The notes beneath the pieces were generated by a model, which did not search any database, was not told the origin of the DNA, and saw nothing but the letters and a program-made list of their open reading frames with translations. Positions 7,702 to 16,262 of a stretch of DNA of 64,000 nucleotides are shown one piece after another. The translations under genes and the position numbers were made by a program. The stretch is from Sphingorhabdus sp. 109. Lineage in GTDB: Bacteria; Pseudomonadota; Alphaproteobacteria; Sphingomonadales; Sphingomonadaceae. The DNA lies in the NCBI RefSeq assembly GCF_902506555.1, contig NZ_LR732707.1:1765138-1829137 (forward strand), read 5' to 3'. Each line of letters starts with the position of its first letter. Within the stretch, counting starts at the first letter, position 1.

Positions 7702-10056
7702 ATGCGCGCCTTCGGCTGGGGCGACGTACGGGAGTATATGATGGCGGGAAAAGCCAAAGAAGCGAATTGGCGTGAAATCATGCGCCTCAGCCTGTTGCGC
7801 AGCGGTGCCCTGATCGGGGCCATCGCGATTTTTCTGACGACCGTCTTCCTGTTTCTGGCGCTGGTCAGCTATTCGCCCAGCGATCCTGCTTTCAACACTT
7901 CGGCCGGCAGCGTCGAGCATAACTGGATGGGCGTTTTCGGCTCCTATCTTTCCGATTTGCTGCTGTTGCTGGTCGGCCTGCCCGCCCTGCTCTTGCTGCC
8001 TTTGCTTCTGGTGCTGGCCAACCGGTTGTGGCGCGACATTCCGCAGCCCGGCTGGAAACAGCAACTGCTTTGGTGCTTTCTGGCGATATTGCTGGTCGGC
8101 ACCGCCCTCGCCCTCTGGTTCCCGGAACCGGAAATGGAACTCCCTTCCGGTCTGGGCGGCCTTGCCGGGATGCTGATCGCCAACGGAACCAGAGCCGGAC
8201 TCAACGCAATTTCCGCCGGCTGGAGCGGCCTGATTTCCGGCCTGTTGATCGCGCTGACCCTGACCGGCGGCCTCGTCCTTGGCTATTTCAGCCTGCGGCT
8301 GGACAAACCATTATTCTCCGGCACCGCGTTCAAGCTGCCAGCGATAAAGAGTCCGTTCGCCGAGAAAGAGGATAGCCTGGTGGTCGAGCCGGATCGTTCG
8401 GGCGCGGCCAAGCCCAAGGCAAAAAAAGAGCCCGCTCCGCGCAAGGAAGTCAAACCGGATAACCGGCCGCCGCCAGAGATCAGCGAACGCGCCTTGCCGC
8501 CGAAAAAGGCCGGCGTCAGCAAGGGCAAACAGGGGGATTTCTTCGGCCCTTATGTGCTGCCGTCGCTCGATTTGCTGACCCCCGCGCCCGAGCAGGACAA
8601 TAATGTTATCGACAAGGCTGGCCTCGAACGCAACGCGCGCCTCTTGGAATCGGTACTCGACGACTTTCACGTCAAGGGCAACATCAATGCCGTGCGGCCG
8701 GGCCCGGTCGTCACCATGTACGAGCTGGAACCGGCGCCCGGCATCAAGGCCAGCCGGGTGATCCAGCTGGCCGAGGATATCGCCCGCAACATGTCGGCGC
8801 TCTCGGCGCGTGTCGCCGCCATTCCCGGGCGGACCGTCATGGGCATTGAATTGCCCAACACCAACCGCGAGATGGTGGTGCTGCACGAAATGGTCGGCAG
8901 CGACAGTTTCGCCGAACAGACTGGCAAATTGCCGATCATTCTCGGCAAGAATATCTCCGGCGACCCGGTCATTGCCGATCTGGCACCGATGCCGCATCTG
9001 CTCGTTGCGGGTACCACCGGCTCGGGTAAATCGGTCGGTCTGAACTGCATGATCCTGTCATTGCTCTACCGGCTGACTCCCGAAGACTGCAAAATGATCA
9101 TGATCGACCCGAAGATGCTGGAACTCAGCACCTATGACGATATTCCGCATCTGCTGTCCCCGGTGGTCACCGAACCGGCCAAGGCCATTCGGGCGCTGAA
9201 ATGGGCGGTCGAGCAGATGGAAGAGCGCTACCGGATGATGTCATCGATCTCGGTCCGCAATCTCGCCAATTACAACGAGAAGGTGAAAGCCGCCAAGGCC
9301 AAGGGCCAGCCGCTCGGCCGTCGTGTCCAGACCGGCTATGACCCGGAAACCTCTCGCCCGATCTACGAGGAAGAGCAGCTCGACTACGAAGTGCTGCCGC
9401 AGATCGTGATCATTGTCGACGAACTCGCCGATCTGATGATGACCGCCGGCAAGGAAGTCGAATTCCTGATCCAGCGACTGGCGCAAAAGGCGCGCGCAGC
9501 GGGTATCCATCTGATCATGGCGACCCAGCGTCCCTCGGTCGATGTTATCACCGGCGTGATCAAGGCCAACCTGCCGACCCGGATCAGCTTCCACGTCACC
9601 TCTAAAATCGATTCCCGGACGATTCTGGGCGAACAGGGCGCCGAGCAGCTGCTCGGCAAGGGCGATATGCTCTATATGCCCGGCGGCAAGCAGCTGACCC
9701 GTGTCCATGGCCCCTTCGTTTCCGATGACGAAGTTCGGCGGGTCGCCGATCACTGGCGTTCGCAGGGTGCACCGGACTATATCCAGGCGGTAACCGAAGA
9801 GCCCGAAGACGGCAGTTTTGCTCTTGATGGTGCCGACCTGAGCGATAGCAAAGAAGACCGGCAATATGCGCAGGCCTGCCAAATCGTGTTCGAGAGCCAG
9901 AAGGTTTCGACCAGCTGGCTGCAGCGGCAGTTGCGGATTGGCTATAACACCGCTGCCCGGATCATCGACCGGATGGAAGAGGATGAATTCATCAGTCCGC
10001 CCAATCATATCGGCCGGCGCGAAGTGCTGCGCGACCAGAATGGCGAACCCCTCTAG
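7702..10056 (+). CDS. ftsK: DNA translocase FtsK
   Basis: The 784-residue protein moves DNA during chromosome segregation at the division septum. Four transmembrane helices lie in residues 30-205. A Pro/Lys-rich linker and the alpha/beta motor follow: Walker A GTTGSGKS near 440 and Walker B IVIIVDELADLMM near 570. The C-terminal gamma winged-helix domain (about 715-775, SWLQRQLRIGYNTAARI) reads KOPS-like polarity sequences. The linker is shorter than in E. coli, as usual in alphaproteobacteria. Starts at 7702 and 7741 each have a ribosome site (AAGGAG and GGAG); the 7741 start also fits the usual N-terminus. It is followed by lolA, a common pair. Confidence 0.95.
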   Translation: MRAFGWGDVREYMMAGKAKEANWREIMRLSLLRSGALIGAIAIFLTTVFLFLALVSYSPSDPAFNTSAGSVEHNWMGVFGSYLSDLLLLLVGLPALLLLPLLLVLANRLWRDIPQPGWKQQLLWCFLAILLVGTALALWFPEPEMELPSGLGGLAGMLIANGTRAGLNAISAGWSGLISGLLIALTLTGGLVLGYFSLRLDKPLFSGTAFKLPAIKSPFAEKEDSLVVEPDRSGAAKPKAKKEPAPRKEVKPDNRPPPEISERALPPKKAGVSKGKQGDFFGPYVLPSLDLLTPAPEQDNNVIDKAGLERNARLLESVLDDFHVKGNINAVRPGPVVTMYELEPAPGIKASRVIQLAEDIARNMSALSARVAAIPGRTVMGIELPNTNREMVVLHEMVGSDSFAEQTGKLPIILGKNISGDPVIADLAPMPHLLVAGTTGSGKSVGLNCMILSLLYRLTPEDCKMIMIDPKMLELSTYDDIPHLLSPVVTEPAKAIRALKWAVEQMEERYRMMSSISVRNLANYNEKVKAAKAKGQPLGRRVQTGYDPETSRPIYEEEQLDYEVLPQIVIIVDELADLMMTAGKEVEFLIQRLAQKARAAGIHLIMATQRPSVDVITGVIKANLPTRISFHVTSKIDSRTILGEQGAEQLLGKGDMLYMPGGKQLTRVHGPFVSDDEVRRVADHWRSQGAPDYIQAVTEEPEDGSFALDGADLSDSKEDRQYAQACQIVFESQKVSTSWLQRQLRIGYNTAARIIDRMEEDEFISPPNHIGRREVLRDQNGEPL

Positions 10057-10064
10057 CTCCGCGC

Positions 10065-10077
10065 GATGCCTTGCATC
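10065..10077 (+). other. Small hairpin after ftsK
   Basis: GATGC and GCATC form a 5-bp stem with a 3-base loop nine bases after the ftsK stop. No T-run follows, so it is a weak candidate for a 3' mRNA end or stability element. Confidence 0.25.
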
Positions 10078-10150
10078 CTGACGGAATGATTAAGCCATTG
10101 TTCAATCGCCACCCGCTAGGCGTATCTCTTGATAATCTGGAGTTTTCGTA

Positions 10151-10780
10151 ATGTTGAAATATGGTTTCGCCTTGATCGCTGCGCCGCTGGCCCTGACAGC
10201 AAGCCTGCCCGCCACCGCACAGCAAAGCCCCGCCAACAGTCTGTCGAAGGTTCAGGCCCATTTGCGCGCCATGACCACGATGACTGCCAATTTCAGCCAG
10301 AGCGACCGCAGCGGCCAAATGCTGACCGGTAAGCTGATATTGAAGCAGCCCGGCAAGATTCGCTTTCAATATCAGGACGACGCCAATTTGCTGATCGTCG
10401 GGGATGGAAAGGCGCTGACCCTGATCGACTATGATGTGAATCAGGTCCAGCGCTGGCCGATCGGCAACAGCCCGCTGGCGGCGCTGCTCAACCCCGAACG
10501 CGACCTGTCGAAATATGGCAAGATCATTCCGACACGCAATCCAGCGGTGCTCAGCGTCGAGGTCCGCGATCCGAAAAGGCCGGAATATGGCGTGATTACA
10601 ATGGTCTTTACCAAAAAGCCCGGCGCGCCCGGCGGGTTGAGCCTGGATGGCTGGGTATCGCTCGATTCGAAAAACAATCGCACTTCGATCCGCCTGTCCA
10701 ATCAGAAATTCGGGGTTCCCGTGGCCAACAGCAGCTTCAACTGGACCGATCCGCGGAGAAAAACGCGCCGCAAGCGATGA
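10151..10780 (+). CDS. lolA: Outer-membrane lipoprotein carrier protein LolA
   Basis: The 209-residue periplasmic protein is predicted to ferry lipoproteins from the inner to the outer membrane. It has a signal peptide (cleavage near ATAQQ, residue ~25). The LolA core contains MTANFSQSDRSGQMLTGKL, then GKIRFQYQ, and DGKALTLIDYD. It ends in a basic tail. A GGAG ribosome site lies just before the ATG. It follows ftsK by 94 bases and is probably read with it. No LolB was seen in the window, as expected for alphaproteobacteria. Confidence 0.9.
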   Translation: MLKYGFALIAAPLALTASLPATAQQSPANSLSKVQAHLRAMTTMTANFSQSDRSGQMLTGKLILKQPGKIRFQYQDDANLLIVGDGKALTLIDYDVNQVQRWPIGNSPLAALLNPERDLSKYGKIIPTRNPAVLSVEVRDPKRPEYGVITMVFTKKPGAPGGLSLDGWVSLDSKNNRTSIRLSNQKFGVPVANSSFNWTDPRRKTRRKR

Positions 10781-10867
10781 GCCGAGACGGGCTGCCGATC
10801 AGCAGAAAATGATCCATCTTTCGTTCATGCTGCCGACAGAAATACGGGGCTATAACCAGAAACAGGA

Positions 10868-10985
10868 TGAGGAGAGACAGTCAGGTTTTCCCCCTGTTAC
10901 CTGACCAAATCAGTCTCAACTCATTCATGCGTGACGAACGCGAGTTTGCCCCCACCTCCTTAATGCCCCCGGAGGTGGGGGTTTT
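10868..10985 (+). ncRNA. Candidate small RNA with C-rich loops (lolA-xthA gap)
   Basis: This 288-base gap holds no convincing protein gene but three hairpins in a row. The first pairs 10880-10886 with 10899-10905 (7 bp, loop containing CCCCC) with an outer GAGAC/GTCTC pairing (10874-10878/10913-10917). The second pairs 10929-10932 with 10938-10941. The third is an 11-bp terminator at 10949-10981 with a CCCCC loop and T-runs after it. A TATAAC at 10851-10856 could be the -10 box, though no good -35 box is seen. C-rich loops suit pairing with ribosome sites of target mRNAs. It may instead be the 3' end of the lolA mRNA. Confidence 0.5.
10949..10985 (+). terminator. Rho-independent terminator
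   Basis: Arms 10949-10959 and 10971-10981 form a perfect 11-bp GC-rich stem with an 11-base loop, followed by TTTT and then a second T-run. It ends either the lolA transcript or the candidate small RNA. Confidence 0.9.
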
Positions 10986-11068
10986 CCTTTTTTGGCCCGG
11001 GAAAATTGCACGAATCTCTATTGCCTTTGGGCTTGGGTTTCTCCGCGAGCGTGGCTATCAGACTCGGC

Positions 11069-11863
11069 ATGAGTGATAGCCTGAAAATCGTCAGCTGGAA
11101 TATTAACAGCATCCGTGCCCGTCTCGACATCGTCGAACGTTTCCTGACCGAAGAAGCGCCCGATGTCCTGTGCCTGCAGGAAACCAAGGTGCGCAACGAA
11201 CAATTTCCCGAAGGCATGTTCCGCCGGCTGGGCTATAATCACATGATATTGCATGGCCAGCCGATGCACCATGGCGTTGCGATCATCAGCCGTGTGCCGC
11301 TACACAAGGATGAGCGGTACGACTGGCAGAATAATGGCGAGGCGCGCCATGTCGGTGCAGTGCTGCAAAACGGCGTGCGGATCGAGAATGTCTATATCCC
11401 CGCCGGCGGCGAGATTCCGGACCGGGAACTCAATCCGAAATTTGGCCAGAAGCTCGATTTCTTCGGCCGGATGACCGAATGGTCGGCCAATCTCAAGGAG
11501 CCGACGATCCTGATGGGCGACTTCAATGTCGCACCGCTCGAATCGGACGTCTGGAGCCACAAGGCGCTGCTCAAGGTCGTCAGCCACACCCAGATCGAGA
11601 TCGACCATCTCTACGCCATGCGCGACGCCCATGGATGGGTCGACATCGGTCGCAAGCTGATCCCCGACCCCGAGCGCCTCTATACCTGGTGGAGCTATCG
11701 CGCCAAGGACTGGCGGGCCTCGGACAAGGGTCGCCGGCTCGACCATGTCTGGACCAGCCCGGAACTGGGAGACAAGGCGAAGAGCCACGTCGTTCTCGAA
11801 GATGCGCGCAGCTGGGGCAAGCCATCCGATCATGCCCCCCTGATCACGGAATTCGAATTTTGA
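11069..11863 (+). CDS. xthA: Exodeoxyribonuclease III
   Basis: The 264-residue protein is an EEP-family nuclease that cuts at abasic sites and degrades 3' ends in base-excision repair. Family motifs are in order: SWNINSIRAR near the start, LCLQETK (catalytic Glu), GDFNVAPLESDV, RLDHVWTSP and the final SDHAPLI (catalytic His). The ATG at 11069 fits family length; the ribosome site is weak. Its stop overlaps the TTG start of the next gene (TTGA at 11860-11863). Confidence 0.92.
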   Translation: MSDSLKIVSWNINSIRARLDIVERFLTEEAPDVLCLQETKVRNEQFPEGMFRRLGYNHMILHGQPMHHGVAIISRVPLHKDERYDWQNNGEARHVGAVLQNGVRIENVYIPAGGEIPDRELNPKFGQKLDFFGRMTEWSANLKEPTILMGDFNVAPLESDVWSHKALLKVVSHTQIEIDHLYAMRDAHGWVDIGRKLIPDPERLYTWWSYRAKDWRASDKGRRLDHVWTSPELGDKAKSHVVLEDARSWGKPSDHAPLITEFEF

Positions 11864-12939
11864 ACGCAGTGCCGCCCGAGGGGGCCAGAAAGGCTGCCGC
11901 CCGCCGTGCGGCCCGTGCGATCGATGCGCTTCGCCGGGGCTGGTCGATTGGCGTGGAGGCGGATGGCGACCGGTTGAATCTGCTCCCGGTCGAAACCGGA
12001 AATTTGCAAGAAGCCCTGCCGGAAACCGGCACCGTTTCCCTGCTGATATCCGCCAGCCGCGCCGCGACGCTCAAGCTGCACAATCAACTGTCTGCGGGCG
12101 ACCCGAGTCTGCCAATCCAGATCAGCCTTCCGGCTCCGGTCACCGCGGCGGAGATCATCGCCATTGTCGATCCGGTGCTCGATATGCAATATCCGCTGAA
12201 AGGTCCGTTCCGCAGCGAACCGCTGGCCAATCCCGAAGCCGCCGAAGCCGCAATGGAACTGGCCCGTCAGGGTGGTCTGCTACCGGCCTTTGTGGTGGTG
12301 GACGCGACGGAAGACCCCGTACAGGCTGACGATGCCGCTGCCTATGCGGACTCCAGCGCGTTGACGATCAGCGCGCATGCGAAGCTTCCGGTCGCTGCCA
12401 ATAGCAACGCCCATATCTTCGGCTTCCGCAGCGACGCTGACGCCACCGATCATGTCGCGCTGGTGGTCGGCCAGCGTGACAGCAGCACGCCAGTCGTGCG
12501 TTTGCACAGCGAATGTCTCACCGGAGACGTTCTCGGCAGCTTGAAATGCGATTGCGGACCACAATTGCATGCCGCGCTCGACCAGATGACCGAGGCCAAC
12601 TGGGGTGTGCTGCTGTACCTGAGGCAGGAAGGCCGCGGCATCGGGCTGATCAACAAGCTGCGCGCTTACGCGTTGCAGGATCAGGGCTTTGACACGGTCG
12701 ACGCAAACCAGCGTCTCGGCTTTGCCATCGACGCCCGCGATTTCTCAATCGCCGCCCGGATGCTCGAACTGCTCAACATCCCCAAGGTGAAATTGCTGAC
12801 CAACAATCCGGAAAAAGTGGAAGGATTGGAGACATGCGGCGTTACCGTCGAAGAGCGCCTGCCGGTCAAGATAGCCGCCAATCCGCACAATGAATTTTAC
12901 CTCGATACGAAAAGGGACCGGACGGGGCATCAATTGTGA
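11860..12939 (+). CDS. ribA: GTP cyclohydrolase II (long form)
   Basis: The product starts riboflavin synthesis by opening GTP. The C-terminal ~200 residues are the catalytic domain: LHSECLTGDVLGS and KCDCG supply the three zinc Cys, and RQEGRGIGLINKLRAYAL holds the catalytic region. The ~150-residue N-terminal extension is not the DHBP synthase RibB and has no clear function; sphingomonad RibA proteins often have such a part. The start is either TTG at 11860, overlapping the xthA stop, or GTG at 11869. Overlap suggests translational coupling with xthA. Confidence 0.87.
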   Translation: MNAVPPEGARKAAARRAARAIDALRRGWSIGVEADGDRLNLLPVETGNLQEALPETGTVSLLISASRAATLKLHNQLSAGDPSLPIQISLPAPVTAAEIIAIVDPVLDMQYPLKGPFRSEPLANPEAAEAAMELARQGGLLPAFVVVDATEDPVQADDAAAYADSSALTISAHAKLPVAANSNAHIFGFRSDADATDHVALVVGQRDSSTPVVRLHSECLTGDVLGSLKCDCGPQLHAALDQMTEANWGVLLYLRQEGRGIGLINKLRAYALQDQGFDTVDANQRLGFAIDARDFSIAARMLELLNIPKVKLLTNNPEKVEGLETCGVTVEERLPVKIAANPHNEFYLDTKRDRTGHQL

Positions 12940-12973
12940 TGTTCTGATGTCTGATCCCTGCTTGGCGCATTAT

Positions 12974-13576
12974 TCAACCCTGTCCGGATGACTTGCGGTC
13001 GCTCCGGAAGATCTCATCCGCGATATTTCGTGCGAAATCCTTGTCCAGGGTGTCGCCGTTAAGCAGGGCGTACCAAAACGCGCCGTGGACGAAACTGGAT
13101 AATATATTGATGTTGCAGTCCTGGCCAATCTCGCGGCGTTCTTGTGCTCGTTTCAACAGGTCAGTGACTATTTCCTCACGTGGATTCACAAAATGCTTTC
13201 TGAATATCTCACGAAAGCCGTTGTTTTCCTGCGCTGCTGCAATCAAGGCTCGGATAGTGCTTCCATTTTCGGCCAGATGTTCAAACACCTGAACCAGGAA
13301 GCGCTCCAGTTGCATCCTGGATGTTTGGGTCGGATCATTGAGCGGCGCTGATGCATATCGGCCCGTTTCTTCAAAAACCGCATCCAGCACCAGATCAGCC
13401 TTGGTGTTCCAGCGATTATATAATGTCTGTCGTGCCACCCCTGCTTCGCTCGCGATAGCGGCAATGCTAACCGCCTCATAGCCGCGCTCGCGCACCAGTT
13501 TCAGTGTAGCGGCCTTTATCGTACCCGCTGCTTCTGCATCCCGTGGCCTTCCGGCTGATCGTTTTCCTTCGCTCAT
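12974..13576 (-). CDS. TetR/AcrR-family repressor
   Basis: The 200-residue protein has an N-terminal TetR helix-turn-helix (about residues 30-60, AAIASEAGVARQTLYNRW) and a C-terminal ligand domain that is not close to a named group. A perfect AGGAGG ribosome site precedes the ATG. It is transcribed away from a Bcr/CflA-type drug pump and two matching operator-like sites lie between them. The likely role is repression of itself and the pump until a toxic ligand binds. Confidence 0.88.
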   Translation of the reverse strand: MSEGKRSAGRPRDAEAAGTIKAATLKLVRERGYEAVSIAAIASEAGVARQTLYNRWNTKADLVLDAVFEETGRYASAPLNDPTQTSRMQLERFLVQVFEHLAENGSTIRALIAAAQENNGFREIFRKHFVNPREEIVTDLLKRAQERREIGQDCNINILSSFVHGAFWYALLNGDTLDKDFARNIADEIFRSDRKSSGQG

Positions 13577-13621
13577 GCAAGCCTCCTGGCCGGGACCATA
13601 TCCCAGCAGCTAATTAATTAC

Positions 13622-13658
13622 TAGACACTAGTCCATTATATTATTAGACTACCGTCTA
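13622..13658. promoter_or_regulatory. Paired TetR operator sites
   Basis: Two 14-bp sites share the pattern TAGAC-N4-GTCYA: one at 13622-13635 and one at 13645-13658. Each is an inverted repeat (TAGAC against GTCTA or GTCCA) and their centres are 23 bp apart, about two helical turns. They lie in the AT-rich gap between the divergent TetR and MFS genes, where the repressor should bind. Confidence 0.65.
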
Positions 13659-13707
13659 TTAATCCGCACCTGACTGTTCCGGAGTCGCCACCTGCATTTT
13701 GAGGCCC

Positions 13708-14925
13708 ATGACTATGCAAAAAGAATCCCTCACTGCCCGCCGGGCCGCCTGCATAACCGCCGTGCTTGGCTTGCTTTCCATTTTTCCGCCGCTGGCCACC
13801 GATATGTATCTTGCCGGTCTCGGCGACATTGCAATAGCGATGGAATCGAGCGCTGCGGCCACCGAATTGTCGCTGTCCATATTTTTTCTCGGCCTGTGTG
13901 CAGGACAACTTGTCATGGGACCGCTGATCGACGGCTTCGGACGCAAAGGGCCCTTGCTCGCCGCAACGTTCCTATTTATCGCAACGTCTTTCGCCCTGAT
14001 CCTGGTCAAAGACATCGCGCTGTTCAATGCGCTGCGTTTTCTACAAGCGCTGGGTGCCTGTGGCGGGATGGTGGTCAGCCGCGCGGTCGTCCACGATCTT
14101 TACGACGGCCGCCGTGCAGCCAAGGCCATGACCGTATTGGTCATGTTGCTGACAATAGGTCCCATCGTATCCCCAACCATTGGCAGCCTTCTGCTTGAAT
14201 CGTTCGGATGGCGGTCGATATTCGTCGCGATGATAGTCGTTGGCATCGTCGCGCTAATATTATCCCTGATAATCTTGCCAGAGACCTTGCCGCGCCAGGC
14301 CCGGGCTGCCGCGCCATTTCTCACTGGACGTAAGGCAGCGGTGAAACTGGTCACCCGTTCCGAATTTATGCTACCGGCTGTAATAGCGGGCCTTATCCAG
14401 GGCGGCATGTTTGCCTTCATCACGGGATCATCCGGTGTATTCCAAGGCGTATTCGGCCTTAGCCCGCTCGCTTATGGCCTGATGTTTGCGGGGATCGCGA
14501 CAGCATTGCTTTTGTTCGGGCGTATCAATACAAAATTGCTCGACCGTTTCTCGCCTTCGCATATCCTGAAAAGCGGATTGCCTTATTACGTACTGTTCAC
14601 GCTTGTGCTGACTTTGTTGTCAGGCACGACAACGCTGTGGCTCTTTGCTCTGCCGCTATGGGTGTCAATTGGAACAGTGGGGCTACTCTCTGCGAACGCC
14701 ATGTCAATCGCGATGGCGTCGTCACGAGATACGGCCGGAATAGGGTCTGCCTTACTGGGAGCTATCCAATTTGGTATTGCCTTCACCGTCTCTTCCCTGG
14801 TCGCAATGGGAGGAACCGACACGCCGCTGCCAATGGCTCTGGGCCTCTTTCTACCCGCCGTTGCCGCGCTCTTGCTTTCGACGAGATCACCACTTCGCAA
14901 CCAGGACAAAGCTGGTTTCGTTTGA
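13708..14925 (+). CDS. Bcr/CflA-family drug efflux MFS transporter
   Basis: This is a proton-driven exporter of about 405 residues with 12 predicted helices. The loop between helices 2 and 3 shows the family motif GPLIDGFGRKGPLL, and helix 4 shows the SRAVVHDLYDGRRAAK region seen in Bcr/CflA pumps for bicyclomycin, chloramphenicol and similar drugs. Substrate is unknown. The start is ATG 13708 or ATG 13714; the GAGG at 13701-13704 is better spaced for the latter. It is controlled in all likelihood by the adjacent TetR protein. Confidence 0.87.
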   Translation: MTMQKESLTARRAACITAVLGLLSIFPPLATDMYLAGLGDIAIAMESSAAATELSLSIFFLGLCAGQLVMGPLIDGFGRKGPLLAATFLFIATSFALILVKDIALFNALRFLQALGACGGMVVSRAVVHDLYDGRRAAKAMTVLVMLLTIGPIVSPTIGSLLLESFGWRSIFVAMIVVGIVALILSLIILPETLPRQARAAAPFLTGRKAAVKLVTRSEFMLPAVIAGLIQGGMFAFITGSSGVFQGVFGLSPLAYGLMFAGIATALLLFGRINTKLLDRFSPSHILKSGLPYYVLFTLVLTLLSGTTTLWLFALPLWVSIGTVGLLSANAMSIAMASSRDTAGIGSALLGAIQFGIAFTVSSLVAMGGTDTPLPMALGLFLPAVAALLLSTRSPLRNQDKAGFV

Positions 14926-15138
14926 GCGGTGGAGACGAACCCGGGAGCAGCGGAAGAGTAGAAAGTTTGTGTTCTCACAGGCGACTGGAGTCTCAGCGCG
15001 CCAGCGTGCATGAAAATATCTTCACTCTCGGCCCTTCGAACGGATTATTGGGAACGTGAAAACAGCCCTTAATCGTGTTGCTGACACACCATGGCCGCCG
15101 CCCTCAGCCTCTGGCTACATATTGATACACTTATCGAA

Positions 15139-15168
15139 TTGACGCCACGCCAATATGCGCAGCATTAT
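15139..15168 (+). promoter_or_regulatory. Candidate sigma-70 promoter
   Basis: TTGACG at 15139-15144 is followed by 18 bases and CATTAT at 15163-15168. It lies 27 bases before the ATG of the small secreted protein at 15195 and fits a housekeeping promoter. The rest of the 269-base gap after the MFS gene shows nothing I could identify. Confidence 0.45.
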
Positions 15169-15194
15169 ATCCGCTCTCATAGAGGAGTAAGTTC

Positions 15195-15518
15195 ATGCGT
15201 CGCTTGATCGTAGCAATTCTGGTGATTTCACTGGCACCAGTTTCAGCCAGCCTGGCCAAGCCTGCTCCGCCACCACCTGTTCACGAACGACCGACCGATC
15301 TGGTCGCCGCCGATCTTGGCGTTCCCGAACAGGTCTTTGTCGACTGTTTCTCCGGCGTTTCTCCTGAAGCCAACCATGACCCGTCGGTCACACAACAACA
15401 TGCAAACAAGGCCATTTTATTGCCGTGCCTGCAGGCCGAAAATCCGTCCATCACCAATGAGAAGCTCGATAGCGTGATGGATAAATATCGGCCTGAAGGT
15501 CCGATGCCAAAGCCGTAG
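15195..15518 (+). CDS. Small secreted protein of unknown function
   Basis: The 107-residue product has a clear signal peptide ending near ASLAKP (about residue 22). The mature part is short, starts with a proline run, and has two Cys (FVDCFSG and LLPCLQ) that could form a disulfide. It ends in another proline-rich piece. An AGAGGAG ribosome site precedes the ATG. I do not recognise the family. It stands alone between the drug pump and ssb. Confidence 0.7.
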   Translation: MRRLIVAILVISLAPVSASLAKPAPPPPVHERPTDLVAADLGVPEQVFVDCFSGVSPEANHDPSVTQQHANKAILLPCLQAENPSITNEKLDSVMDKYRPEGPMPKP

Positions 15519-15532
15519 GGTCAGAGGCTAGC

Positions 15533-15565
15533 TGCCAATGGATCTGCGAAACCGAACCATTGGCA
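15533..15565. terminator. Stem-loop between converging genes
   Basis: Bases 15533-15541 pair perfectly with 15557-15565 (9 bp) around a 15-base loop. It lies just after the small secreted protein gene, which converges with ssb. A short TGTTT follows on the plus strand, so it may act as a weak terminator. Confidence 0.45.
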
Positions 15566-15697
15566 TGTTTCCCCGAAACCTTTCATTCCGCTAGCCACCC
15601 ATTCGCTGCCATGGGTAACGGCCAAGGCGCGGATCCAATCCTGCAACAAAGCCGCGTCTCGACAGAGACTCAGAATGCTTTCGCCATGGGTTGCGCT

Positions 15698-16216
15698 CTA
15701 GAACGGAACGTCGTCGTCCAGATCGCTGTCAAAGGCGCCGCCACCCTGACCACCGCCACCGGTCTGGCCCCAGCCGCCACCGGAACCGCCACCGGATGGC
15801 GCGCCGCCGCCCTGGCCACCACCCCAGCCGTCATTGGAACCGCCACCCTGGCCACCGCCGCCCTGGCGGCTGTCGAGCATTTCCATTTTCGCGTCAAAGC
15901 CCTTGAGCACGACATCGGTCGAATAGCGGTCATTGCCGGACTGATCCTGCCATTTGCGGGTTTCCAGTTTGCCTTCGAGATAGACCTTGCTGCCCTTGCG
16001 CAAATAGCGTTCGGCAACGCCGGCCAGGCCTTCGTTATAGATCGAGATATTGTGCCACTCGGTCTTTTCCTTGCGCTCGCCGGTCTGTTTGTCTTTCCAG
16101 CTTTCCGATGTGGCGACACTGAAATTGCAGACTTTGCCACCATTGGCAAAGGTACGCACTTCCGGATCCTTGCCCAGATTGCCTACGATGATGACTTTGT
16201 TGATGCCGCCGGCCAT
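15698..16216 (-). CDS. ssb: Single-stranded DNA-binding protein
   Basis: The 172-residue protein coats single-stranded DNA in replication and repair. The N-terminal OB fold (residues 1-110) starts [20 protein letters not shown] Gly/Gln-rich flexible linker follows, and the tip DLDDDVPF is the standard partner-binding end. The ATG at 16216 has a GGGGAA ribosome site. A perfect TATAAT on the minus strand at 16238-16233, with only a weak -35 box, would give it its own transcript with a leader of about 10 bases, separate from feoAB just upstream. Confidence 0.95.
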   Translation of the reverse strand: MAGGINKVIIVGNLGKDPEVRTFANGGKVCNFSVATSESWKDKQTGERKEKTEWHNISIYNEGLAGVAERYLRKGSKVYLEGKLETRKWQDQSGNDRYSTDVVLKGFDAKMEMLDSRQGGGGQGGGSNDGWGGGQGGGAPSGGGSGGGWGQTGGGGQGGGAFDSDLDDDVPF

Positions 16217-16262
16217 TTCAAATTCCCCAAAAATTATATGTGATTTTCGATTCTTGGGAACT

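Noticed and set aside
15560-16243. 227-residue frame opposite ssb
   Set aside because: Ala/Thr-rich low-complexity translation caused by the Gly-rich SSB linker; ssb is certain.
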